DNA from: an uncultured Erysipelotrichaceae bacterium
GTDB taxonomy: Bacteria; Bacillota_I; Bacilli_A; RFN20; CAG-288
DNA length: 5,435 bases
Reading direction: 5' to 3'
Assembly: GCA_902771745.1 (NCBI GenBank)
Contig: CACXYG010000102.1
Coordinates: 1-5,435, forward strand
Part shown: in pieces, positions 1 through 5,435 of the stretch
Numbering within the stretch: the stretch's first letter is position 1
How the letters are laid out: every line of letters starts with the position of its first letter
Translations under genes and position numbers: made by a program
Notes under the pieces: model-generated
What the model saw: the letters and a program-made list of their open reading frames with translations, nothing else
What the model was told of the DNA's origin: nothing
Databases searched by the model: none

Positions 1-179
1 CCGTCGGCCTGGCCGATGCGCGCGTTGTAGATGCGCAGGTCGTTGATGGTCGTCGTGCTACCCGGGCACTTGAGCGCCAGAGTGGCACCTCCGTCCAGCG
101 TCAGCGAGTTGCCCTTGAACACGAACGGGCTGCCGCTCTCCGGCGTACGGATCGTACGCCCGGCATTGACGAGATAATC
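1..179 (-). other. GC-rich segment of likely foreign origin, beta-repeat surface-protein-like
   Basis: GC here is about 65% by count, against the low 40s in the rest of the window. Read on the minus strand in the same frame as the GGDEF gene it gives DYLVNAGRTIRTPESG, then a stretch containing FKGNSLTLDGGATLALK and TTTINDLRIYNARIGQADG. Alternating Thr/Ser/Gly and hydrophobic residues suggest parallel beta-strand repeats. The pattern recalls autotransporter-like repeat proteins that I associate with Verrucomicrobia and their relatives; that match is from memory and not verified. The codons are strongly GC-ending, unlike the neighbours. Most probably a piece of another genome joined during assembly. 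Confidence 0.55.
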
Positions 180-551
180 CTGTGGTCTATTTCTCATCTC
201 TTGGGAGAAGTCTCTGGCGATTTGCCAAGCGTCAGTTCTTTCTGTGATTCTGGGAGCGACGACCGCAAATTCATCACCACCATAACGACAGACCAATCCT
301 TTATCGCCTACGCTATACTTGATGACATTAGCACAGTTTGTCAACGCTTTATCACCGACTTGGTGACCATAGGTATCGTTGACCTTCTTGAAGTTATCAA
401 AATCGATGATGTATAAAGCAAAAGGAATTTCCTGTTTGATCAACAAAGAACACACGGAAAGAAAGACGTCTTTATTATAGACGCCTGTCATCGGATCATA
501 TAAATTCTCTTCCGAAATGGAGGATAGATATTCCTGGATGCTCTTTTCCAT
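1..551 (-). CDS. GGDEF-domain protein, partial, with foreign 3' continuation
   Basis: N-terminal part of a diguanylate cyclase-type protein, which would make the second messenger c-di-GMP from two GTP. From the ATG at 551: the GGDEF entry motif YDPMTGVYNKDVF at 18-30, the metal-binding strand and following helix YIIDFDNFKKVNDTYGH at 47-63, and the active-site RYGGDEFAVV at 89-98. No RxxD product-inhibition site is seen just before the GGDEF; the matching position is Ser. The match ends at about residue 124 (base 180), so the last 50-60 residues of the domain are absent. The frame stays open to base 3, but that part (residues 125-183) is GC-rich and looks like a surface repeat protein. The start is uncertain: no good ribosome site precedes the ATG, and the frame is open back to the potD stop, with TTG codons at 590 and 587 as alternatives. 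As assembled it would not be an active cyclase. Confidence 0.75.
   Translation of the reverse strand, partial: MEKSIQEYLSSISEENLYDPMTGVYNKDVFLSVCSLLIKQEIPFALYIIDFDNFKKVNDTYGHQVGDKALTNCANVIKYSVGDKGLVCRYGGDEFAVVAPRITERTDAWQIARDFSQEMRNRPQDYLVNAGRTIRTPESGSPFVFKGNSLTLDGGATLALKCPGSTTTINDLRIYNARIGQAD
142..160. repeat. Short perfect inverted repeat in the GC-rich segment
   Basis: Arms of 8 bases (ggcgtacg, 142-149, and cgtacgcc, 153-160) flank the 3-base spacer gat. The arms include two copies of the self-complementary cgtacg, which encode the two Arg-Thr pairs in the minus-strand peptide RTIRTP. It is probably a by-product of that coding repeat, not a regulatory site. Confidence 0.5.
174..186. other. 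Probable chimeric junction
   Basis: Composition, codon use and protein similarity all change over a few bases near 180. On the right is GGDEF-type coding DNA of moderate GC; on the left is GC-rich repeat-protein coding DNA. The point is placed where the GGDEF pattern stops (about Gln124) and the repeat-like DYLVNAGRTIR begins. The frame is kept across the join, which has about a one-in-three chance of happening at random. The exact base cannot be fixed by eye. Confidence 0.55.
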
Positions 552-557
552 ACGATT

Positions 558-587
558 ATTATAAAAGTTAAAAGCACGAAAATGCAA
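558..587 (-). promoter_or_regulatory. Weak candidate promoter for the GGDEF gene
   Basis: A perfect -10 TATAAT (563-558, minus strand) lies 18 bases after TTGCAT (587-582), which matches the -35 consensus at only three positions. Transcription would begin near 551, at or next to the ATG, implying a leaderless message or a different start. The -35 sits within the terminator hairpin. AT-rich DNA gives TATAAT often by chance, so this is tentative. Confidence 0.28.
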
Positions 588-611
588 CAAACTGTCACTA
601 TTTTCGTGCTT
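561..611 (-). terminator. Rho-independent terminator of the pot operon
   Basis: A perfect 12-bp inverted repeat (aagcacgaaaat at 572-583, attttcgtgctt at 600-611) with a 16-base loop. In the minus-strand transcript the hairpin starts 9 bases after the potD stop codon and is followed by the T-rich run TTTAACTTTTAT. The stem is only moderately GC-rich and the loop is long, so termination may be partial. The plus-strand side lacks a comparable T run after the stem, which supports minus-strand use. Confidence 0.7.
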
Positions 612-620
612 GAAAAACTT

Positions 621-1829
621 TTATGCTAAGGAATTTAAGACCGTTTCACAAGTGGTGAGATATTGGTTGGATTTGGGTTCAAACATATAGACCTTCTTGG
701 AATTGACAAGAGGATTGAGATACATCGGATATTTCTCTAAGAAGTCTTTTAAGGATAACGATCTTTCATCACCCTCTTCACCATAGTAGTATTCACCCTC
801 TTGAGCCGCTTCCTCATAAAGGGAGACAACGGATTTCAAGGTTGGGGAATAACCGATAGCCGTGGCGTTTTGATAGGCGTTAGAAGGGTCAAGCATGAAG
901 TTGATGAAGGCGTTAGCCAAATCATAGTTCTGATAGGTGGTTGGGATGATCATCGAATCAAAGAAGGCAGAAGTGGTCTCAGGAATGACGATATCGAAGT
1001 TGATATCATCACTGGATTCATCATAGACGAGGTATAAGGCGTCAAAGAAGTCGCCTAACTGGGTAAAGCAAAAGTCTAAGGAACCGTTGGCGACATTTCT
1101 CTTTAAAGAGTCATTACCAAACTCATCAAACTTGACTTTCTGTAAGGCGCTGATGGCGTCATTTTTGATCTCGTCAGAAAGATCATCCTCTTTTGATCCA
1201 TCATAACTGGTGATGTTAGGATCATAGTCATTGGCCATTAAATAGCTAGCGACAATCCAACGGGCGGTATCATACATACCGATTTTAACATCGCTAGTAA
1301 ATAAAGAACGGTCATATAAGCCCATGAAGCCATGTTCTTTTAAGGTGGAGGGTACATCACTCTTGCTCTTATTGTAGATCATGGAGTAAGCACCCCAGAA
1401 GTATGGCATGAAGTAGGAGTTGAATTCCTTACCTTCTTCATTGACCATATAAGTCGACATCAAGTCCGATAACTGACTAGAGAAGATATCTTTGTAGTTG
1501 TTGAGGTTTTCATATTTCGTGTCATTGATCGCCATCTCAGCAAGATAACCTTCGTTATAAAGCTGATGGACGGTGTAATCACCAGGTATGGCGACATCAT
1601 AGGAGGTGGAACCAGCGGTGATCTTCTGATACATCGCTTCTGAAGAAGTGACGCATTCTTCAATGACCTGACACTTATATTCTTTTTCAAAGGCGGCGAC
1701 GAGTTCATGATCGATATATTCGCCCCAGTTGAGAAGATATAAGGTGGTCGAAGGTGTGGAGATGACAATGCTAGCAAAGATGGTAAAGGCCGTTAAGAAG
1801 GCCGTTGTAATAATCAGGATCTTTCTCAT
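621..1829 (-). CDS. potD: Polyamine-type extracellular substrate-binding protein PotD
   Basis: Substrate-binding protein that should capture polyamine outside the cell and deliver it to PotB/PotC (402 aa, about 50 longer than E. coli PotD). Residues 1-25 form a basic start plus a hydrophobic stretch: a signal peptide or an N-terminal membrane anchor. There is no lipobox cysteine, which is unusual for a Gram-positive binding protein. PotD-family landmarks in order: LLNWGEYI (32-39), SYDVAIPGDYTV (76-87), MPYFWGAYSMIYN (141-153), FFDSMIIP (289-296), ANAFINFMLDP (305-315) and AIGYSPT (324-330). Several positions that bind spermidine in E. coli PotD appear changed, so the substrate could differ from spermidine/putrescine. 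The ribosome site AAAGGA lies about 11 bases before the ATG. Last gene of the operon, ending in TAA just before a hairpin terminator. Family assignment is strong; ligand is inferred. Confidence 0.92.
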   Translation of the reverse strand: MRKILIITTAFLTAFTIFASIVISTPSTTLYLLNWGEYIDHELVAAFEKEYKCQVIEECVTSSEAMYQKITAGSTSYDVAIPGDYTVHQLYNEGYLAEMAINDTKYENLNNYKDIFSSQLSDLMSTYMVNEEGKEFNSYFMPYFWGAYSMIYNKSKSDVPSTLKEHGFMGLYDRSLFTSDVKIGMYDTARWIVASYLMANDYDPNITSYDGSKEDDLSDEIKNDAISALQKVKFDEFGNDSLKRNVANGSLDFCFTQLGDFFDALYLVYDESSDDINFDIVIPETTSAFFDSMIIPTTYQNYDLANAFINFMLDPSNAYQNATAIGYSPTLKSVVSLYEEAAQEGEYYYGEEGDERSLSLKDFLEKYPMYLNPLVNSKKVYMFEPKSNQYLTTCETVLNSLA

Positions 1830-2668
1830 TTTCTGATCAATCCTTTCTTGGCTTTTCGATTAGAACGCATAGAGAAGAAGAATACGACAGCCAACGTCAC
1901 AAAGGTAAGAAGGGCATTAAAGGCATAAGAACCGGCAGAGAAGTTCTTCTTGGTGTAGGCGGAGTAGACGTAGTTGGAGAAGTTGGAAAAACCATTACCC
2001 TGGGTGTAAAAAGAGATGACAAAGTCATCGATAGACAAAGTGAAAGCGATCAAGGCACCGGTTAAAATAGCCGTCGATAAGGATGGGATGATGACTTTCA
2101 TCAAGGCCTTGAATGGTGGACAGCCCAGGTCTCTTGCCGCTTCATATAAGGATTCATCCGTCTGTTCTAATTTTGGAAGAATCATCATGATGACATAAGG
2201 GATGGTGAAGAAGACATGAGCCACAAACATCGTCCAGAAGCCGAAGACATTCGGGAAGATCGGCTTTAAAAGGGAGAAGATGATCATGATAGAAATACCA
2301 GTGACGATCTCCGAGTTGAGCATAGGAATCTCATTTAAGAAGTCCATTGCTTTTCTGGCCTTCTTATTTAAGGCGTTGATACCGATCGAGGAGAATAAAC
2401 CCACGATGGTCGCAATAAAGGTAGCCCAGAAGGATACCAATAACGAATCAAGAATAGAGGTGTAAAGGTGACGATTGGTAAAGATTTCCGCAAAGTTATC
2501 TAAAGTGAATCCACCCCAGGCAAGAGGGGTGATAGAGTTGGCGGTAGAGTTGAAAGACTGATAGATGATGATAAAGACAGGAATATACATCGAGCTTAGT
2601 ACAAGGCAGACAAACATGACTTTGAAGACATTGACTAAGACGCGTTTCCACTGATGCTGTTCAATCAT
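1826..2668 (-). CDS. potC: Polyamine ABC importer permease PotC
   Basis: Second channel-forming membrane subunit, pairing with PotB (280 aa; the usual length is about 260-280). Six hydrophobic spans at about 13-37, 75-98, 118-137, 143-165, 197-222 and 248-267. The EAA loop that contacts PotA is at 176-195 (EAARDLGCPPFKALMKVIIP). The stretch FTLSIDDFVISFYTQG (209-224) is a hallmark of PotC, which separates it from PotB. The ribosome site AGAGGAAAG lies a few bases before the ATG. The start overlaps the potB stop by 4 bases (ATGA), and its own TGA overlaps the potD start in the same way. This indicates tight coupling and equal expression of the subunits. The C-terminus is basic (RKAKKGLIRK). 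Confidence 0.94.
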   Translation of the reverse strand: MIEQHQWKRVLVNVFKVMFVCLVLSSMYIPVFIIIYQSFNSTANSITPLAWGGFTLDNFAEIFTNRHLYTSILDSLLVSFWATFIATIVGLFSSIGINALNKKARKAMDFLNEIPMLNSEIVTGISIMIIFSLLKPIFPNVFGFWTMFVAHVFFTIPYVIMMILPKLEQTDESLYEAARDLGCPPFKALMKVIIPSLSTAILTGALIAFTLSIDDFVISFYTQGNGFSNFSNYVYSAYTKKNFSAGSYAFNALLTFVTLAVVFFFSMRSNRKAKKGLIRK

Positions 2669-3468
2669 TTCTCTTTCCTCTCTTTCTTGCCATGCTGGAG
2701 GAATTCAAAGACGACGACAATGGCAATGATGATGATTGAAAGAAGGATGGATAAAAGGGCACCAAAGTTATAATTGTTCTTTTCAAAGACGGATTGAATC
2801 AAGTTACCGATGAGTCTCACCTTACCCTGACCGATGGTCTGAGAGATGGCAAAACCAGTAGCGGCTGGTAAAAAGACCATGATGATACCACTAGAGACAC
2901 CAGACATGCTTAATGGAAGAGTGACCTTAAGGAAGGTTTTCCAAGCTGGAACACCTAAATCCTTGCTCGCTTCCATCAAAGAGCGGTCCATCTTTTCTAA
3001 AACTGTGTAGATAGGGAAGATCATGAAAGGAAGATAAGTGGTGACCGTGACAAAAATGACGGCTGGATTCGTACCGATCAAATTCAGAGCGGCAAGACCA
3101 TCCATAGAAAAGAGTCTTAACCACGAAACAATACGTAACATAGAGTTAGACCACATTGGAAGAATGAGTAAAAGAAGGAAAAGCATCTTATTCTTCAAAT
3201 TAGAAAAAGAAATGAAATAAGCGGTTGGATAACCTAAAGCAATACAGATGATAACCGTCCAAAATGCAACTACTAAGGAGTTCCAGATCGCCTTTAAAAT
3301 GGATGGGTCAGCCAAACGAGCATAAGCGTCTAAACTCGCTTGCGCTGAGGAGAAATCCATACCATTAGAGGACATGAAGGTCAAAACCAACATGACGATG
3401 ATGGGAAGGACAACAAGGAACACCAGCCATACAAAGTAAGGTATGGCTAAAGCCTTAAATCTTTTCAT
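2665..3468 (-). CDS. potB: Polyamine ABC importer permease PotB
   Basis: Inner of the two membrane subunits forming the translocation channel of the polyamine importer (267 aa, near the usual 275-285). Hydrophobic segments at about 10-31, 62-86, 95-115, 135-158, 190-212 and 236-257 fit six membrane spans. The cytoplasmic EAA coupling loop that docks on PotA is visible at 166-185 (EASKDLGVPAWKTFLKVTLP), with the invariant Gly at 172. A basic C-terminal tail (KKERKEK) fits the positive-inside rule. The start lies inside the end of potA (14-base overlap), preceded only by a weak purine-rich GAAGAAGA, so translation is probably coupled to potA. The TGA stop overlaps the potC start as ATGA. The PotB rather than PotC identity rests on order and on general similarity. 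Confidence 0.93.
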   Translation of the reverse strand: MKRFKALAIPYFVWLVFLVVLPIIVMLVLTFMSSNGMDFSSAQASLDAYARLADPSILKAIWNSLVVAFWTVIICIALGYPTAYFISFSNLKNKMLFLLLLILPMWSNSMLRIVSWLRLFSMDGLAALNLIGTNPAVIFVTVTTYLPFMIFPIYTVLEKMDRSLMEASKDLGVPAWKTFLKVTLPLSMSGVSSGIIMVFLPAATGFAISQTIGQGKVRLIGNLIQSVFEKNNYNFGALLSILLSIIIIAIVVVFEFLQHGKKERKEK

Positions 3469-5329
3469 TTTCTTCTTCGTCCAATTTCGCGGCTAATTCT
3501 CTAGCCTGAGCGCGGAGCTCTTGAATTTCTTTTGGTTGTTCACTGTCTTCGACCTTCATGAGATGAATCTCATAGAAGTCGACCTTCAAACCGATACGGT
3601 CACCAACTTCGACGTTGCAATAGTCCTGAACCATGATGGTTTTGCCATTGACGTTGATCCATAAGTTGAAAGTGACACCGGTAAAGGCAGTCTTGGTGAC
3701 AACGCCCTGTAAAATGGCGCTATCCGGATTATCGACGACTAAATCGAAGTCTTCTGGACGGATGACGGCATCGACGACTTCTCCGGGGATAAAGGTTGTC
3801 ATATAAGTCTTGAACTGGGCGCCCAAGAAGGAGACTCGCTGATTTCCAAGATAGATACCTTCTAAGATATTTGGATTATCATAGTTGGCTAAGAACTTGG
3901 ATTTGTTTTCGTTGATGTCTTCACAATAGATGTTACCAGGAGCGACGGTCAAACCGATTTCCGTACCGACAGGAATCTTTTCTTCACTTTCAATCTTGAT
4001 GGTCTTCTCACCGACCTGGACATCAAAGGTATATTTGTTCTCATCATACTTAGAAGCGATGATGGTACCCTTGAGTTTGGCATCTTCTAAAGAGCAGATA
4101 TCGAAATCTTCTCTTTCGATGACGATATATAAAGGGTCATTTGGTAAGAAGTCCTGGGTGGAGACTTTAAAAGTCTTATCCAAGATATTTAGTCTACCAG
4201 GAGCGGTGTAGACACCTCTGAAGATGTTGGCTTCACCGATGAAGTTTGCAACAAAGCGGCTGATTGGCGTGTTGTAGATATCTTCCGGACGGCCAAGCTG
4301 CTGAATCTTACCGCCATTCATGACGACAACGGTGTCAGACATGACCATGGCTTCTTCCTGATCGTGGGTGACAAAGATGAAGGTGATACCTAATTTTCTT
4401 TGAAGTTCACGAAGTTCCAGACGCATGGCTTTTCTCAGCTTTAAATCCAAAGCGGATAATGGTTCATCGAGTAACAAAATACGGGGCTTGTTGACGATGG
4501 CTCGAGCGATTGCAATACGCTGCATCTGACCACCAGAAAGAGAGGAAACTTCTCTATTCTCATACCCTTCGAGGTTCACCAGTTTCAAAGCCTTCATGAC
4601 TTCTTCTTTGATGACCTTTTCTTTGAACTTGCGGTTGTTGATTTCTTCAACCATCTGGTAGTAGACATCATCCTTGCTGATCTTGCTAAGAAGGTCATTG
4701 ATAACAAGTCTGATCTTCATCTCATCTGGATAATCACAAGCGACTTTGAGATTGTGCTTTTCCAAGATTTCTAAAATAGCGGACTTGCCATTGCCATAAG
4801 TCTTCCATTTTTCATTCTTAGCTAAAGTTGTGATTTCTTCTTTAACAATATAATAAGGAGAAAAACTCATGAAGTACTGGACGACATACTTTTTGACGTC
4901 CTTTGGTTTTTCAATCAAGGAGAGCTTCTTGTTTAAAGCATTGATCTCCTCTTCATCAAAACCATTCTTTTCCATCAAATCCATCGCGCCGATATCATAG
5001 ACGGTGGAGTAGATGTTATTGCGTAAACCAAAAGCGATGTTGTCAAAAATGTTAAGATGGGGGAAGAGGGCATACTTCTGGAAGACGGTGTTGATCGGTC
5101 TTTTATGAGAAGGTAAAGACTGAATTTCCACTCCGTCTAAGAGCAGTTGACCTTGCTGCATTGTTTCGAAACCAGCAATGATTCTTAAAGTTGTGGTCTT
5201 ACCGCAACCAGAAGGACCAAGAAACGTAACAAACTCATCTTCGTTGATAGCTAAATCCAGGTTATCAAGAATGACGTTGTCGCCATAACTTTTCGTGATT
5301 CCTTTAAGCTCAAGAATCTTTCTTGCCAT
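3455..5329 (-). CDS. potA: Polyamine ABC importer ATPase PotA, with large internal insertion
   Basis: Cytoplasmic ATPase that powers a spermidine/putrescine-type importer by hydrolysing ATP at the PotB/PotC membrane channel. Numbered from the ATG at 5329 (624 aa): Walker A GPSGCGKT at 38-45, Q-loop Gln84, signature LSGGQ at 264-268, Walker B ILLLDEP at 284-290 with catalytic Glu289, D-loop SALD at 292-295 and switch His322. All catalytic motifs are intact. About 137 mostly charged, helix-prone residues (about 104-240) separate the Q-loop region from the signature, where ordinary PotA has a short linker. After the ATPase core come two TOBE-like stretches (about 371-480 and 485-592) and an acidic, helical tail (593-624). 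Usual PotA length is about 380 aa. An upstream in-frame TTG at 5338 would add three residues, but it lies only 2 bases from the AGGAGG. The ATG sits 11 bases away, so I prefer the ATG. First gene of the operon; its end overlaps potB by 14 bases. Family assignment is secure; the exact substrate is inferred. Confidence 0.95.
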   Translation of the reverse strand: MARKILELKGITKSYGDNVILDNLDLAINEDEFVTFLGPSGCGKTTTLRIIAGFETMQQGQLLLDGVEIQSLPSHKRPINTVFQKYALFPHLNIFDNIAFGLRNNIYSTVYDIGAMDLMEKNGFDEEEINALNKKLSLIEKPKDVKKYVVQYFMSFSPYYIVKEEITTLAKNEKWKTYGNGKSAILEILEKHNLKVACDYPDEMKIRLVINDLLSKISKDDVYYQMVEEINNRKFKEKVIKEEVMKALKLVNLEGYENREVSSLSGGQMQRIAIARAIVNKPRILLLDEPLSALDLKLRKAMRLELRELQRKLGITFIFVTHDQEEAMVMSDTVVVMNGGKIQQLGRPEDIYNTPISRFVANFIGEANIFRGVYTAPGRLNILDKTFKVSTQDFLPNDPLYIVIEREDFDICSLEDAKLKGTIIASKYDENKYTFDVQVGEKTIKIESEEKIPVGTEIGLTVAPGNIYCEDINENKSKFLANYDNPNILEGIYLGNQRVSFLGAQFKTYMTTFIPGEVVDAVIRPEDFDLVVDNPDSAILQGVVTKTAFTGVTFNLWINVNGKTIMVQDYCNVEVGDRIGLKVDFYEIHLMKVEDSEQPKEIQELRAQARELAAKLDEEENEKI

Positions 5330-5339
5330 GTACTTCAAT

Positions 5340-5346
5340 ACCTCCT
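5340..5346 (-). promoter_or_regulatory. Strong Shine-Dalgarno of potA (decides the start)
   Basis: AGGAGGT on the minus strand is a near-perfect match to the 16S rRNA tail. It lies too close to the in-frame TTG at 5338 and about 10-11 bases before the ATG at 5329. This favours the ATG start, giving the protein MARKILELKG. Confidence 0.8.
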
Positions 5347-5354
5347 AAAGTTTC

Positions 5355-5374
5355 AAAAAATATTACTATTTTTT
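5355..5374 (-). repeat. All-AT inverted repeat in the potA leader
   Basis: Perfect 8-base arms (aaaaaata at 5355-5362, tatttttt at 5367-5374) with a 4-base loop ttac, lying between the predicted transcription start and the Shine-Dalgarno. With only A-T pairs the RNA hairpin would be weak. It could be a regulator's operator, or simply a result of the A/T-tract composition. Confidence 0.35.
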
Positions 5375-5387
5375 ACATAGCAAAAAA

Positions 5388-5415
5388 ATTATAAATGTAT
5401 TCAAAAAAAATACAA
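5388..5415 (-). promoter_or_regulatory. Candidate sigma-A promoter of the pot operon
   Basis: A perfect -10 TATAAT (5393-5388, minus strand) lies 16 bases after TTGTAT (5415-5410), a half-matching -35. The start of transcription would be near 5381, giving a leader of about 50 bases before the potA ATG. A-tracts of 5 and 8 bases lie just upstream (5417-5421, 5426-5433) and could act as an UP element. The very low GC makes chance matches likely, but the position is right for a promoter. Confidence 0.5.
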
Positions 5416-5434
5416 TAAAAATTTCAAAAAAAAT
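5400..5434. repeat. Direct repeat of a 12-base A-tract motif
   Basis: ttcaaaaaaaat occurs at 5400-5411 and again at 5423-5434, 23 bases apart (about two helical turns). A shorter relative, tttcaaaaaat, begins at 5351. The copies flank the proposed -35, so they may bend the DNA or bind a regulator. Low-complexity DNA makes chance recurrence plausible. Confidence 0.4.
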
Positions 5435-5435
5435 C

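Noticed and set aside
3..416. Long plus-strand open frame spanning the GC-rich segment and the GGDEF region
   Set aside because: It is the mirror of the minus-strand GGDEF frame. Its peptide is Arg/Ala-rich, then low-quality, with no domain, while the minus strand shows clear GGDEF motifs.
801..1037. Plus-strand 78-codon open frame inside potD
   Set aside because: Antisense to conserved PotD motifs, with no recognisable domain or credible ribosome site.
1460..1777. Minus-strand 105-codon open frame overlapping potD in another frame
   Set aside because: Ser/Lys/Arg/Pro-rich shadow translation of the potD 5' half, without family features.
621..1829. PotD as an iron or other anion-binding family 1 protein
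   Set aside because: The NWGEY, PYFWGA and FxDSxxIP landmarks and the potA-B-C-D order fit the PotD/PotF family better.
1826..2668. Possible code-4 genome in which TGA encodes Trp, fusing potB, potC and potD
   Set aside because: Trp is written TGG throughout. The TGA codons sit exactly in ATGA stop/start overlaps at the normal protein ends, so the standard code fits.
3930..4211. Plus-strand 93-codon open frame inside potA
   Set aside because: Antisense to the conserved C-terminal region of PotA; no supporting signal.
1..5435. CRISPR arrays, tRNA or rRNA genes, insertion sequences
   Set aside because: No regular spaced repeats, no cloverleaf or rRNA-like sequence, and no transposase or flanking terminal repeats were seen on either strand.

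Overview
The window holds a complete polyamine-type ABC importer operon (potA-potB-potC-potD), read entirely on the minus strand. It is followed downstream by a truncated GGDEF (diguanylate cyclase) gene and, at the left edge, by about 180 bases that look foreign. No convincing gene lies on the plus strand. The longer open frames there are mirror images of minus-strand genes.

Organism: the main part (about 180-5340) has moderate to low GC, estimated by eye in the low 40s. It has AGGAGG-type ribosome binding sites and very AT-rich intergenic DNA. Its PotA carries a large insertion between the Q-loop and the signature motif, as I recall for Mollicutes PotA proteins. I infer a member of the Bacillota near Mollicutes/Erysipelotrichia, probably host-associated. 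TGA is used as a true stop (potB and potC) and Trp is encoded by TGG, so this is the standard code and not Mycoplasma code 4.

Layout from right to left, in the direction of transcription: 5330-5435 is an AT-rich leader (about 16% GC from 5341 to 5435) with A-tracts, a candidate promoter and a strong Shine-Dalgarno. potA follows (3455-5329), then potB (2665-3468), potC (1826-2668) and potD (621-1829). Each junction overlaps, by 14, 4 and 4 bases, so the four genes form one translationally coupled unit. A perfect 12-bp inverted repeat followed by a T-rich run (about 561-611) looks like the operon terminator. Beyond it a GGDEF gene begins (ATG at 551). It is recognisable as GGDEF only to about position 180.

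From about 1 to 180 the GC rises to about 65%. The reading frame continues but encodes a Thr/Ser/Gly-rich beta-strand pattern resembling surface or autotransporter repeat proteins, not the second half of a GGDEF domain. The simplest reading is a chimeric assembly joining two organisms; a real recombination is less likely.

Together, PotD should capture the substrate outside the membrane, PotB and PotC form the channel and PotA powers it. Points worth a second look are the insertion and apparent duplicated TOBE region in PotA, the missing lipobox and altered binding residues in PotD, and the GGDEF/foreign junction. I did not find a clearly new biological system here.
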